A DNA stretch of 64,000 nt from Molossus alvarezi (GCA_037176705.1 CM073885.1:88961001-89025000), one strand, 5' to 3'; shown: positions 49,101 through 62,929, counted from the stretch's first letter. Notes: generated from the sequence alone by a model not told the origin. Numbers and translations are program-made.

Positions 49101-49790
49101 GCAGAAAAGACTGACACCAGGGGCTCCAATCTGCCATCACTCATGTGCTGCATGCACCCGCTTTCACATTACTTTAATCAAGAAACAGACATAATGAGTC
49201 CATCATTTAAGCCAGGTATGCGAATTCATTACTGCTGCTTTGTAAAAGTCTGACATCTTGACTCATGTCATATATTTGCAAACTAAGTATGAATGCCACT
49301 AAAATGACAAAGAACAAAAAAACTAGAATAACTTAGCTTTTTAAGTTTATATTTTCATGAAACGAGTGGGTGCTTGCAATATAAAACTGCTAGGGTCAAT
49401 TTTATCATCACTAGATCTTCAAGTTCCGTTCAAAATATTAAGAAGAATCCTTATTGTCTCATAAATAATTATCCAGAATTTAATATTGTGATTGACTTTA
49501 ACAACTAAAATACAAACAAAAGCATCTTAAATAGCAGACAACATCTATAACTAACTTTTAATGACAACAACAAAAGAAACACCGTATGTAGATAATCCAA
49601 TAAATACTCTTTAGTAAATACAGTCATTTTGTTCTAGATCCATGGAAAATAAAAAGTCCAATAAGAAACAAAAAGAAGTTATTCGATTTTATACTCATTA
49701 TAATTAGAAATAAACTTTAATAAACTTTTCACTTAAAACCAATTTTCAAGAAAAGTTATTAGTTGTTCCAATTTTTCATTTTTTGATCAT
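46180..49790. other. Longest repeat-poor intronic stretch (3.6 kb)
   Basis: No SINE, L1 or exon was recognised over 3.6 kb, unusual for this repeat-dense window. It contains the direct repeat at 49335-49465 listed separately. No open frame here has a recognisable domain. Confidence 0.4.
49335..49465 (+). repeat. Unexplained direct repeat B, copy 1
   Basis: Starts 'agctttttaagtttatattt' and contains 'caatataaaactgctag' and 'attttatcatcactagatct'. It aligns along about 130 bases with 52602-52742. The copies lie on either side of the NUBPL exon at 50964-51054. Confidence 0.85.
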
Positions 49791-49805
49791 AGCATTTTCT
49801 TGTTC

Positions 49806-50057
49806 TTTTTTTTTTAATCCTCACTTGAGGACATTTTTCCATTTTTTGTTCAGGTAGAATGGGAGGGAGAGAGAGGAACAGAGAGAGAGAAAGAAACATC
49901 AAAGTGAAAGGGACACATCGAGTGGCTGCCACCCGCATGACCAACCAGGGCCGGGGACAAACTGCAACCAAGGTATGTGCCCTTAGCGGGAACCGAACCC
50001 AGGACTCTCTGGACCGCAGTCCGACGCTCTAACCGCTGAGCCAAACCAGCCAGGGCA
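49806..50057 (-). mobile_element. VES SINE, reverse
   Basis: Complete. TSD 'cattttcttgttc' at 49793-49805 and 50058-50070. Confidence 0.94.
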
Positions 50058-50124
50058 CATTTTCTTGTTCTTAAAGCTTTACATTTGATAGCTTTATGAG
50101 AAAAATGTAATAACAAGAATAGTA

Positions 50125-50372
50125 GCCCTGGCCAGTTTGGCTCAGCGGTTAGAGCGTTGGCCTGTGGACCAAAGAGTCCCGGGTTCAGTTCCCGCTAAGG
50201 GCATGTACCTCGGTTGCAGTTTGTTCCCAGCCCCAGTTGGGGTTGTGTGGGTGGCAACCACTTGATGTGTCTCTCTCATATCGATGTTCTCTCTCTTCCC
50301 CTCTCTCTCTCTCCTGCTCTATCTGAAGATACATACAAAAATGTCCTCGGGTCAGGATTAAAAAAAAAAAAA
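50125..50372 (+). mobile_element. VES SINE
   Basis: Head 'gccctggccagtttggctca', body 'ggaccaaagagtcccgggtt', tail 'gtcctcgggtcaggatt' and A tail. TSD 'aagaatagta' at 50115-50124 and 50373-50382. Confidence 0.92.
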
Positions 50373-50614
50373 AAGAATAGTAAATATTAAAAGATTTACT
50401 CAAAAAAATTACTCTGTCCTATTGATGGCACTGAAGGCTGGGGAAAGAAACTAACGTTCTGGGTTTGTTTGTTTTTTAACACTTTAAGACAGGTATGACA
50501 ACAATCTGATTAGAGAAAATAATTTTCATCTCTTCTAACACAAATATGTTATATACTTTCTATTCAAACACTTCCATAGAGCCACACATTTAATATGAAG
50601 AGACAATAGTGATG

Positions 50615-50830
50615 AGCTAACTACTGATCACTTACTATGTGCCAGATAGTGTCAAATGCATTACACTTACAGCAATTTTGTAATTGAGCGATTACTCACA
50701 GCAATCGTTAGCCCTGTTTTACGTATGAGGGCGGTACTGAGGCACAAAGAGGTTAAACAATTCACTCAAACCCACACAGTCAGTGACAGATCTGGAATTC
50801 AAACCCAGGCAGTCTAGCTCCATATCTGAT
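50615..50830 (-). mobile_element. MIR SINE
   Basis: 'acttactatgtgccagatag', 'ttttacgtatgagggcggta', 'ctgaggcacaaagaggttaa' and 'ggaattcaaacccaggcagt' follow the order of a reversed MIR. It ends about 130 bases from the NUBPL exon. Confidence 0.85.
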
Positions 50831-50958
50831 TTCAGAATTACTATATTACACTGAGTGCACATAATACATAGTAAAATGCCTGACTTTTATTTAGTACCCA
50901 GCAGGTAATAAATACTAAATAAAAGTGTAACTATTATCATACTATTTATTTCTTTTTA

Positions 50959-52601
<1,643 letters not shown>

Positions 52602-52742
52602 AGCTTTTTAAGTTTATATTTTCATAAAACAGGAAAACAACTAAGAGGTTCTTACAATATAAAACTGGTAGCCTCAATTTTATCATCACTAGATCTACAA
52701 CTTACTTCCAAAATGTTAGAGAAAATCTATCCTGTCGTCTAG
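52602..52742 (+). repeat. Unexplained direct repeat B, copy 2
   Basis: Aligns with 49335-49465: identical first 24 bases, then 'caatataaaactggtag', 'attttatcatcactagatct', and weaker matching to about 52742. Confidence 0.85.
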
Positions 52743-52783
52743 AAGAAAACTATGCCTTCTAAAAGTGAAGACTTTAGCCCTGG

Positions 52784-53035
52784 CTGGTTTAAGTAAGCAG
52801 TTAGAGTGTCGGCCCACAGACCAAAGGGTCTCAGGTTTGATTCCTGATCAAAAGCACATACCTGGGTTGCAAGTTCACTCCTCAGCCCCAGGGTCATGCA
52901 GGAGGCAACCAATCGATATGTGTCTCTCACATCGATGTTTCTCTTTCTCCCACCCTCGCTCCCTTCCATTCTATCTAAAAATCAATGGGAAAATATCCTC
53001 AGGTGAGGATTAACAAAAAAAATAAAAACAAAAAA
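52784..53035 (+). mobile_element. VES SINE
   Basis: Head 'agccctggctggtttaagta' with a decayed A box, tail 'cctcaggtgaggattaac' and a mixed A tail. TSD about 'taaaagtgaagactt' against 'taaaagtgaaccctt'. Confidence 0.88.
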
Positions 53036-54303
53036 TAAAAAAATAAAAGTGAACCCTTAGGCATCATGGTTCAGGACAAAACTAAAGATCTACACTAAAA
53101 TTTGCTGTAGTAGGAGTATACTTTACATATATGTAGATGGCTGCTAATGTCCATTATCACATAAGAATAAAGAGAATGGGAGGAAGATGACAAGAATTTT
53201 AGAGTTCCTCTGCATCCTAGACAATGGGACTAAGAACAAGGAAGATTCTTCTATATTAGGTTCTCTGCATACTCTCCCTAGAGTAGTTACCCACTGATCT
53301 AAACTTAGTAGCAATGATTACATATATCAAAAAGGAAAGAGAGGAGCCCTGGCCGGGTGGCTCAGCTGGTTGGAGCATTGTACCATACACAAAAAGATTG
53401 TGGGTTCAATTCCAGTCAGGGCACACACCTAGGTTGTGGGTTTGAGCCCCGGTTGGAGCACATACAAGAGGCAACCGAGATATGTCTGAGAACCAAAATG
53501 GCGGCGGAGTGAACGGAGCTACACAAACCGTCTCCCAAAACCAAAGTGGAATTACAACTATAACACAGACAAATCGATGGGAAAAAGCAACAGAAAAGCA
53601 GTTTGTGAGGACCACATAACCAGAGACACTGACTCGATGCTGGTAGGATTGTGAAGGTGCGAGACGGGGGCTGGGAGCCCACGGTTGGCAGCTCGGCAGC
53701 GGCCTTATAGCTGGGAGCAGCCCACTCAGGTTAAACACCCAAGTGGCGCCACAGCGCAGAGCCGGGACAGAGGCTAAAAAAGCCACAGCCACTCACCTTG
53801 GGCTCCAGCAGAGGGAGGGCAGACCGGACTGGAACTGTGTGGAAACCCTCGGAATTTGGACAGCACTCAGAGCTTTTGCTGAGTTGCAGCCTAGCAGGAT
53901 AGTGGCCATCTTGCTCCTTCCCAGGGCTCTGGCAAGAGGCAGCAGCCCCTCCCAAACCCACCCTGTGGGCCATTAAAGTGCTAATAGAGGCTCATTAACA
54001 ACCAGCATCTGCCCCACCCTCGTGAAATCCCCTTGTGCTGAGCACCTGAGGGAGTTTCTCAATCAACTGACAACCCAAAACTCTTCAAGTAACCTCAACT
54101 GCTAGCCTCCAGGCAAAAAGGTAGAGGGTAACAGTACCTTTCCTGGGCTAGCAACTGTAACCAGGAAAGTAAGACATGACAGTGGTGTTTAACGTGGGTC
54201 CTCCCTCACCCATCTAAACCCAGGAGAGGGAGCCACAAACAGCAGAACACCAACACCCACAGGGAAAACTTGACAGGCTTCAAAGCCCACTGTGATAGCC
54301 AAA

Positions 54304-55493
54304 ATGGTAAAACACAGAAACAGAAGCCAAATGAAAAAACAAGGCACCTCCACCGAAGATGAGATCAATGTGGAGCAGTTAGGCAAGTTAACAGAGCTAG
54401 AATTCAGAGCCATGACCTTGACGAAGCTCAACAGCATGAGTAAGGACATAGAGGTGCTGAAAATAAACAATTGGAAATTAAAAGCCACCAAGAAAAGATA
54501 AAAAATGAAATATCTGAAATGAAAAACACAGTGGAAGGTCTAAAAGCAGAGTAGAGGAAGCTGAGGACCTCATCAGTGAATTAGAAGACCCTCATCAGTG
54601 AATTAGAAGACAGGGTAGAAAAAAATCAACCAATAAGAAAACAAAAAGGAAAAAATGACTTAAAAACAGGAAGACAGCCCTGGCTGGTTTGGCTCAGCGG
54701 TTAGAGTGTCGGCCAGCGGTCCTGAGAGACCCGGGTTCGGTTCCCGCTGGGGGCATGTACCTCGGTTGCAGTTTGTCCCCGGCCCTGGTCGGTCGTGCGG
54801 ATGGCAGCCACTCGATGTGTTCCTTTCACGTCGATGTTTCTCTCTCTCTCTGTTCCTCTCTCTCCCTCCCACTCTATCTGAACAAAAATAAAAAATAAAT
54901 AAATAAATAAATAAAAACAGGAAGACAGCTTAAGAGAACTGTGGGACAACTGGAAATGTAATAATATTCGCATCACAGGAATCCCTGAAGAAGAAGAAAA
55001 TGAGCAAGGGTTAGAGAATATATTCAAAGAAATAGTGACAGAAAACTTCCCTAATTTGGAGAAGGAAAAAGGCATTCAAGTTCAAGAAGCACAGAGAGCC
55101 CCAAGGAAGAAGAACCCAAACAGGCCCACACCAAGACACATAGGAATTAAAATGGCAAAAATTAAAGACAAAGAGAGAATCCTAAAAGCAGCAAGAGATA
55201 AGCAACAGGTTACCTACAAAGGAAACCCCATAAGGCTCTCTCTCAGCTGACTTCTCACAAGAAACACTACAGGCTAGAAGGGAATGGCATGAAGTAATCA
55301 AGGTCATGAAAAACAAGAATCTGAATCCAAGACTACTCTACCCAGCAAGGCTATCATTCAAAATAGAAGGCCAAATAAAGAGCTTCCCAGACAAAAGAAA
55401 AAGCTAAGGGAATACATTACCACCAAACCAGCACTGCAAGAAATGTTAAAAGGACTACTGAAATTAGTAGAAGAAATAGGAAGAAAAATATAA
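54304..55493 (+). pseudogene. L1 ORF1 (ORF1p), broken by a VES
   Basis: RNA-binding chaperone of the L1 particle. Starts MVKHRNRSQMKKQGTSTEDE and is open to a frameshift near 54475. A 24-base tandem duplication follows ('catcagtgaattagaagacc' repeated, 54569-54613), then the VES at 54677-54912. The RRM and C-terminal domain resume (NIRITGIPEEEENEQG, ENFPNLEKEKGIQVQEAQRA, LLYPARLSFKIEGQIKSFP) with more frameshifts (e.g. near 55245, 'ctctctctcag'). TAA at 55491-55493. Confidence 0.9.
54677..54912 (+). mobile_element. VES SINE inside L1 ORF1
   Basis: Complete, with a tail of AAAT units instead of the usual 'cctcgggtgagg' tail. TSD 'aaaaacaggaagaca' at 54662-54676 and 54913-54927. Confidence 0.94.
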
Positions 55494-55794
55494 CCACACT
55501 AAACAAAAATGACAATAAACAAGTACATATCAATAATCACCTTAAATCTAAATGGACTGAATGCTCCGATAAAAAGACACAGAGTAGCTGATTGGATAAG
55601 AAAGCATGGCTCATCTATATGTTGTTTACAAGAGACCCACCTCAAAACAAAAGACTCACATAGGATGAAAGTGAAGGGATGGAAAAAATTTTTCCAAGCA
55701 AATGGAAAGCAAAAAAAGCTGGGGTAGCAAACTCATATCTGATAAAATAGATTTCAAAATGAAGGCCATAACTAGAGACAAAGAAGGCAACTAC

Positions 55795-55845
55795 AGCTCT
55801 GGCTGATTTGACTCAGAAGTTAGAGATTTGGCCTACGGTCCAGAG
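55795..55845 (+). mobile_element. VES head fragment (51 bp) inside L1 ORF2
   Basis: Only the 5' tRNA-like head is present ('gctctggctgatttgactca' to 'ggtccagag'), with no B box, body or A tail. It is flanked by 'ggcaactaca' (55785-55794) and 'ggccaataca' (55848-55857), which look like a decayed TSD. The undisrupted L1 text resumes at 'taatactggaagg'. Confidence 0.8.
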
Positions 55846-58491
55846 ATGGCCAATACATAATACTGGAAGGATCTATCCAACAGGAAGATATAACCTTGAT
55901 AAACATATATGCACCCAATATAGAAGCAACAAAATATATTAAAAATGTCCTGGAGGACTTCAAAGGAGAAATCAACAGCAATACAATTATAGCAGGGGAT
56001 TTCAACACCCCGCTGACATCACTGAATAGATCCTCCAGACAAAAAATTAGCAAGGAAACAGAGACTCTAAATGAAGCATTAGACCAAATGGATTTAATAG
56101 ATATCTACAGAGAATTACACCCCAAAACTACAGAATTCACATTCTTCTCAAGTGCACATGGGACATTCTCAAAGATAGACCACATGATAGGACACAAACT
56201 AAATCTCTACATGTTCAAGAAGATTGAAATCATATCAAGCATCCTCTCAGATCACAATGGCATGAAACTAGAAATCAATTGCAAAAAGAACATGCAAAGA
56301 CATTTCAACACATAGAGGCTAAATAGCATGTTATTAAACAATGAATGGGTTACCGAGGAGATCAAGGAAGAAATTAAACACTTCCTGGAAACCAATGAAA
56401 ATGAACACACAACAACACAAAATCTATGGGATGAAGCGAAAGCAGTTCTGAGAGGGAAGTTCATAGCACTACAGGCCTACCTCAAGAAAGAAAAAAAATT
56501 TCTAATTGACTGTCTAACCTCACAACTTAAAGAATTAGAAAGCAAACAAAAAGAAAACCCCAGAGCAAGTAGAAGGAGGGAAATAGTAAAGATCAGAGCA
56601 GAAATAAACGACATAGAGACCAAAAAAACAATTCAAAAGATCAATGAAACAAAGAGCTGGTTTTTCGAATACATAAACAAGATTGATAGACCGTTAGCTA
56701 GACTCACCAAGAAACAAAGAGAGAAAACCCAAATACACAAACTCAGAAATGAAAGAGGAGAAGTAACAACAAACAGCACAGAAAAACAAAAGATCGTTAA
56801 CAGCTACAAATTTGACAATCTAAACAAAATGGACAAATTTCTAGAAACACATAGTCTCCCAAAACTGGACTGGGAAGAGACAGAAAACTTGAACAGACCA
56901 ATAACAACTAAGGAAATTGAAGAGGTAATCAAGACTCCCCCAGCAAACAAAAGCCCAGGCCCAGATGGCTTCATGGGGGAGTTTTACCGAACATTCAAAG
57001 AAGAACTAACACCCATTCTCCTCAAACTACTTCAAAAAATTCAAGAAGAAGGAAAACTTCCAAACACGTTCTATGAGGCCAGCATAATTCTAATTCCAAA
57101 ACCAGAAAAAGACACTACAAAGAAAGAAAACCACAGGCCAATATCCCTGCTGAACATAGACGCCAAAATCCTGAACAAAATTCTAGCAAATCCGATCCAG
57201 CAATACATCAAAAAAATTATTCACCATGACCAAGTGGGATTCATTCCAGCGATGCAAGGCTGGTACAATATTCGCAAATCAATAAATGTGATACACCACA
57301 TAAACAAAATGAAGAATAAAAACCACATGATCCTATCAATAGACGCTGAAAAAGCATTCGACAAAATCCAGCATCCATTTCTCAGCAATGTGGGAATAGA
57401 GGGATCATATCTCGACATAATAAAGGCCATATATGAAAGACCTACAGCCAACATCATACTCAATGGACAGAAACTAAAAACATTTCCCTTAAGAACAGGA
57501 ACAAGACAGGGATGTCCACTTTTGCCACTCTTATTTAACATTGTACTGGAAGTCTTAGCCACAGCAATCAGACATGAGGAAAAAATAAAAGGGATCCAAA
57601 TTGGAAAGGAGGAAGTGAAACTGTCATTATTTGCAGATGACATGATATTATACATAGAAAACCCTAAGGGCTCCATGAAATATCTACTAGACTTAATAAA
57701 TGAATTTGGCAAAGTAGCAGGATACAAAATTAGCGTCAAGAAATCGACGGCATTCTTATACACTAATGATGAACTCACAGAAAGAGAAACTGAAAAGACA
57801 ATCCCATTTACCATCGCGGCAAAAAAATTAAGATACCTAGGAATAAACTTAACCAAAGAAGTAAAGGACCTATTTGCAGACAACTACAGGACATTGGAAA
57901 ACGAAATAAAGGAAGATATAAAAAAGTGGAAGCACATACCCTATTCATGGATTGGAAGAATTAACATCATTAAAATGTCCATACTACCCACAGCAATCTA
58001 CAGATGCAATGCAATCCCCATCAAAATACCAACGACATATTTCACAGAACTAGAACAAATACTTCAGAAGTTCATATGGAGTCAAAAAAGCCCCTGAATG
58101 GCCATAGCAATTTTGAAAAAGGACAAAGTAGGTGGGATCACAATACCAAATATCAGGTTATACTACAAAGCGACTGTAATCAAAACAGCCTGGTACTGGC
58201 ACAAGAACAGGCATATTGACCAGATGAACAGAACTGAAAACCTAGAAATGGACCCAAGGCAATATGCTCAATTAATATTTGACGAAGGTGGCAGGAGCAT
58301 ACAGTGGAGTAAAGACAGCCTCTTTAATAAATGGTGTTGGGAAAATTAGACAGCTACATGCAAAAAAATGAAGCTAGACCATCAACTTACACCATACACA
58401 AAAATAAACTCAAAAAGGATAAATGACTTAAATGTGACCGGTGAATCCATAAAAATTCTAGAAGAAAATGTAGGCATCAAAAATTCAGACA

Positions 58492-58750
58492 GCCCTGGCC
58501 AGTTTGGCTCAGCGGTTAGAGCGTCAGCCTGCGGTCCAGAGAGACCCGGGTTCGGTTCCCGCTAAGGGCACGTACTTCGGTTGCAGTTTGTCCCCGGCCC
58601 CGGTTGGTCGTGCGGGTGGCAGCCACTCGATGTGTCCCTTCACGTCGATGTTTCTCACTCTCTCTCCCTTCCTCTTTCTCCCTCCCATTCTATCTGTACA
58701 AAAAATGAAAAAATATCCTCGGGTGAGGATAAAAAAAAAAAAAAAAAAAA
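58492..58750 (+). mobile_element. VES SINE inside L1 ORF2, very young
   Basis: Complete copy with a long A tail (about 20). Perfect TSD 'aaaaattcagaca' at 58479-58491 and 58749-58761. Very close in sequence to the 42936 copy ('gtacttcggttgcag'). Confidence 0.95.
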
Positions 58751-59969
58751 AAATTCAGACATCATACGCAACAGAATTTTCACTGATACATCACCTAAGG
58801 CAACAGAAACAAAGGAGAAAATGAACACTTGGGACTACATCAAACTAAAAAGCTTCTGCACAGCAAAAGAATCAATCATCAAAATGGAAAGCCAACCCAC
58901 TGTATGGGAGAACATCATTGCCAATGACACATCAGATAAGGGGTTAATTTCCAATATATATAGAGTGCTCATACAACTCAACAAAAGGAAGACAAAGAAC
59001 CCAATTAAAAAATGGGCAGAGAACAAATAGACACCTCTCCAAACAGGACATACAAATGGCCAAGAGACATATGAAGAAATGCTCAACATCACTAATCATC
59101 AGAGAGATGCAAATTAAAACAACAAGGAGGTATCACCTCACACCTGTCAGAATGGCCGCCATCAACAAATCATCAAACAAGTGTTGGCGAGGTTGTAGAG
59201 AAAAGGGGACTCTAGTACACTGCTGGTGGGAATGCAGACTGGTGTAGCCACTATGGAAAACACCATGGTGTTACCTCAAAAAATTAAAAATTGAACTTCC
59301 ATTTGACCCAGTGATCCCGCTTCTAGGAATATACCCCAAGAAGCCTGAAACACCAATCAGGAAGAATATATGTACCCCCATGTTCATAGCAGCACTATTT
59401 ACAATAGCTAAGATCTGGAAACAGCCCAAGTGTCCATCAGTAGATGAATGGATAAAAAAGCGGTGGTACATATACACAATGAAGTACTATGCAGCAGTAA
59501 GAAAGAAAGATCTCTTATCCTTTGAGACGACATGGAGGGACCTGGAAAGTATTATCCTAAGTGAAATAAGCCAAGCAGAAAAGGCAAATACCACATGATC
59601 TCACTTATATGTGGAATATAATGAACATAAGAGTCTGAGGAATATGGTAGACCCAGAAACATGGAAGTAGGGCACAGACTGACATCCCTCTGAAGAAGGG
59701 GTGGGAAGAGATAATCCACAGAATGTATATGCATGTATTTATAACCAATGGACATGGACAACAAAGCTTGGGACAAGGTGGGGGGGATGGGCAGGAGGGG
59801 TGCCAATGGGGTAAAAAAGGAGAAACATCTGTAATAAAAATAAATATATATACACATATATTTAAAAAAAGAGGCAACCGATTGATGTTTCTCTCTCACA
59901 TCAATATTTCCCTCTCTCTCTAAAAAAAAAAAATCAATAAAAAACATATCCTCAGGTGAAGAGTCAAAA

Positions 59970-60337
59970 AAGGAAATCAAGGAGAAGAAGGTGTAAAGAC
60001 CAAGAGGAAGATAGGAGAGAGAAATTGAGACAGGGGTAAATAAAGGCAGAGAAGAAGAAAAGAAGAAAAGGATGGAGGGAAGTTAATCAGCAATGTTATA
60101 TTAAGAATCTGGATAAAGTAGGCCATTAGCCAGCTCTGTGGAAAAATCAGAATCTCTAAAACATGCCACCCTAAATCAACCAAATAAACACCTACACTTC
60201 CCCTGATTATGTCTCCCCATTGTCTGAATTCCTTCTGGGTGCCACGCACTGCCCAATGTACTTTATTTACATTTCTTATTGATCTTCATAGTTGGTATTA
60301 TACCTACTTACGGATAAGAAAGCTGGACATTAACAAC
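59970..60337. other. Intronic sequence
   Basis: Purine-rich at 59975-60080 (AAG/GAG-rich), otherwise unremarkable. No exon was recognised. Confidence 0.4.
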
Positions 60338-60352
60338 CCAAAATGACCTTTT

Positions 60353-60571
60353 GGTTTTTTTTACATTTATCCTCAAATAGAGCGGGAGGGAGATATAGAA
60401 GAGAGAGAGAAACATCGATGCGAGAGAGACACATTGACTGGTTGCCACCCACACTTCCCCAACTGGGGCAGGGACAAACTGCAACCGAGGTACATGCCCT
60501 TAGCAGGAACTGAACCCAGACTCTCTGGTCCACAGGCCGATATTCTAACTGCTGAGCCAAACCGGCCAGGG
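60353..60571 (-). mobile_element. VES SINE, reverse
   Basis: Short 3' side ('tttatcctcaaatagagcgg'), head ending 'aaccggccagggc'. TSD 'ccaaaatgacctttt' (60338-60352) and 'ccaagatgacctttt' (60573-60587), one change. Confidence 0.92.
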
Positions 60572-60883
60572 CCCAAGATGACCTTTTTTAAAAAGGTGTT
60601 CTTTCTTAGAATAAAGCACAAGGGAAATTAAACACAAAAATACTAACTTCATAAACCTCCACCAGAACTTGGACTTAGATGTAGAGCAGGATTCAGCACA
60701 CTTTCCCCTAAAGGGCTAAACTTTTCATGACCAAGTTATTCAATCACTCAATGTAATTTTGGTAGAGCGAAAAGCAGGCAGAACAGACATCTCTTGGTAT
60801 CAGAAAAGCTATCTCAGTAAAAATTTACCTTCTCATTCTCAGTTGGCTAGTTTATTGTTTGTTGGTTTTGGTTTTGTTTTTTT

Positions 60884-61126
60884 TTGGTTAATCCTCACCT
60901 AAGGATACTGCCCATTGATTTTTAGAGAGAATGGAAAGGGGGAGAGAGAGATGGGGTGGGGGGCAACGATATGAGAGACACACCAATTGGTTGCCTTCCT
61001 CACGTGCCCTGACTAGGCCAGGGATCGAATCCGCAAGCCAGGTACGTGCCCTTGACGGGGAATCAAACCTGCAACCCTTCAGTGTGCAGGCCAACACTCT
61101 AACCACTGAGCATACCAGCCAGGGCT
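60884..61126 (-). mobile_element. VES SINE, reverse
   Basis: 'gttaatcctcacctaaggat' in reverse, head ending 'accagccagggc'. TSD about 'ttggctagttt' (60843-60853) and 'ctggctagttt' (61131-61141), separated from the element on the left by a T/G-rich tail. Confidence 0.87.
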
Positions 61127-61141
61127 TTAACTGGCTAGTTT

Positions 61142-62750
61142 TGTAAAAGAATAAGGAGTGCACATTTCAGACTGCTTCACTGAAACTAAGTTAGCATGTC
61201 TTGCTTATATTTTACATATCATAAATGAAATCAGTGTCCATTAAATAGAAACACTAAAGCCTATACTAATTAAAGCATATTATACTTTGACTTGGCTGGC
61301 TACTGAACCAGTAAAATTACTGTAGTAAAAATTACCTTATACATATTTACATTATTGATAATGTTCAAAAGATACCAAATAAACTTTATTTTTTTCATAA
61401 TTTACTCCATTATTTTAAATAGACTCCTATTTTAAGTGTGTAAATAATCTTTTAATTTAAATTTTCAAACAGACAAGTTTTATACTGTAGGAAAATAAAT
61501 GAGCAAGGTAGAGGACATAAATAAATATATGCAACTGGGTATCAAACCAGCTGTTTTATGAATACTTTCCACCTCATTCCTCTTAAAATAATTATATTTA
61601 GTAAAGAAAGCTCCAATTAGGATTTTCCTTATCTTTCATTTCAACCAGGCTCAAAGAATAATCACTACAAAAGCCTCACTAAACACACAACATATAAAGA
61701 AAATGATTTTTAGCAAAAATAACTACAAACTTACTCCTGTAAAGTATCATTGCCATCTTTAATGTCACCATAAAACTTAACCTAATACATTGGTACCTAA
61801 TATTATACTCTTTTTCTGACTCTCCTGCAGTACTCAAAGTCTAGCAGGTGACATAAAACAAGACAGATCAAACCCCAAGATGCTATTTAGATTTTTGGAT
61901 TTGTTTCTTTAAAATTCATAATACCCTGTGAAAGCTGTAAAAGGGGGCAGAATTATTCAGAGTGATTATGCTGTATCATTACTACTACATGAAAGCTGCA
62001 ATTTGAAAGCCTACAAATTCTACTTTTTGTATTAGATTTCAAAGGCATCAACAACAGTTTTGATACTACTTTGTTCTTCCAACAGCATTTATACTAAAGA
62101 AGACTGTAAAGCTTCATGACATATTCCTTTTATCTATATCAACTGCTAACAGAACCCATCAAAACAACATCTTAGAGTGGTCCAACCCCATTATTTATAA
62201 GTAAACATTCATTTAGACTAAGACCTAGCTAAAGGTTGTCCTTTCCTTAGAAGTATAGAGTTAAGAATCCCATGATTCTCTGCACATTATATTCCATCTA
62301 ATTTTGGACTGGCAACTGAGATTTGTTCAATTTAGAGTTGGATCAAGCTTCATCTTTCACCTCTTTCTCTTTCTTCTCTTTAAATCAAGCTTCCGTTCAG
62401 AAGAATTTTAATCTCTTAGTAGATAACAATATGTTCTTAATTCTATTAGCTAAGAGTAAATATGAATTCTATTGTCAGTAATGGTTAGAGTGATAAGAAA
62501 ATAATTTCCTACTCTTTATCAAAGGACTATCTAAATCTTCAAGTTCAGTCAAGAAAGAGGAGGTACAAGGGCAACATAAAGGAAAAAGTTACCTGGCTGG
62601 ATGGAGCACAGAGATGAGCTCATGAACAGGACAGTACAGAAGAATCCCAAATGATAAACTAATTACTTGGAAAAATAGAATAAAAGAGAAGTAATAGATT
62701 TCAAATTAAGGACTATTTTAAAGCAGAAAGAAACCTACAAGATCATCTTG
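61142..62750. other. Intronic AT-rich sequence
   Basis: About 1.6 kb without exons, RNA genes or recognisable repeats. Confidence 0.4.
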
Positions 62751-62754
62751 TATC

Positions 62755-62815
62755 TTCCTTCCACTTTTCAGTGAAGAAATAGGCCCAGAGGTAATGTCAC
62801 AGCTAGGCCTAGGAC
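62755..62815 (-). mobile_element. Possible MIR fragment
   Basis: 'gtgaagaaataggcccagag' and 'gtcacagctaggcctaggac' resemble the reversed MIR middle region. Short, low certainty. Confidence 0.5.
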
Positions 62816-62929
62816 ACAAATCTCTCCCCAACATACCATAAAGCCTAAACAGTAACAATTACCAGCCATTCCCCTTTATCTCTTTCATCTCATCCCCTAT
62901 TACATTCCCCCTTTTCACTCCACTCCAGA

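Larger units (their letters stand above)
55509..59630 (+). pseudogene. L1 ORF2 (endonuclease/reverse transcriptase), disrupted
   Basis: Starts MTINKYISIITLNLNGLNAP, 15 bases after ORF1. Endonuclease motifs seen: QETH (55629-55640), GDFN (from 55995) and SDHNGMKLEI (from 56248). The reverse-transcriptase region is open for 589 codons (56328-58097), with [15 protein letters not shown] and the FADD box at 57629-57640. Breaks: a frameshift near 55712-55730, a VES head at 55795-55845, TAG for Trp at 56313, TGA for Arg (CpG decay) at 58095, TAG for Trp at 58347, a VES at 58492, and a base loss near 59582. Most other sequence is in one frame, so the element is young. Not functional. Confidence 0.93.
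53479..59868 (+). mobile_element. Essentially full-length young L1
   Basis: 5' UTR (53479-54303), ORF1, a 15-base spacer, ORF2, and a 3' UTR with G-rich tract (about 59690-59815) ending in 'aaacatctgtaataaaaata'. Perfect 13-base TSD 'aagaggcaaccga' at 53466-53478 and 59869-59881. The start 'gagaaccaaaatggcggcgg' carries a YY1-like site at the same place as in human L1. Three VES insertions (54677, 55795, 58492) lie inside. About 5.8 kb without them. Coding lesions make it inactive. Antisense to NUBPL. Confidence 0.96.
53345..59966 (+). mobile_element. Old VES SINE split by an L1
   Basis: Head to 'catacaagaggcaaccga' at 53345-53478, then 6.4 kb of L1, then the remaining body 'ttgatgtttctctctcacat' and tail 'cctcaggtgaagagt' from 59882. 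The two parts join exactly across the L1 TSD. This is the oldest layer of a three-layer nest. Confidence 0.93.

Noticed and set aside
56328..58097. A 589-codon open frame as a stand-alone gene
   Set aside because: It is the reverse-transcriptase region of the L1 ORF2, bounded by decay stops in the same frame.
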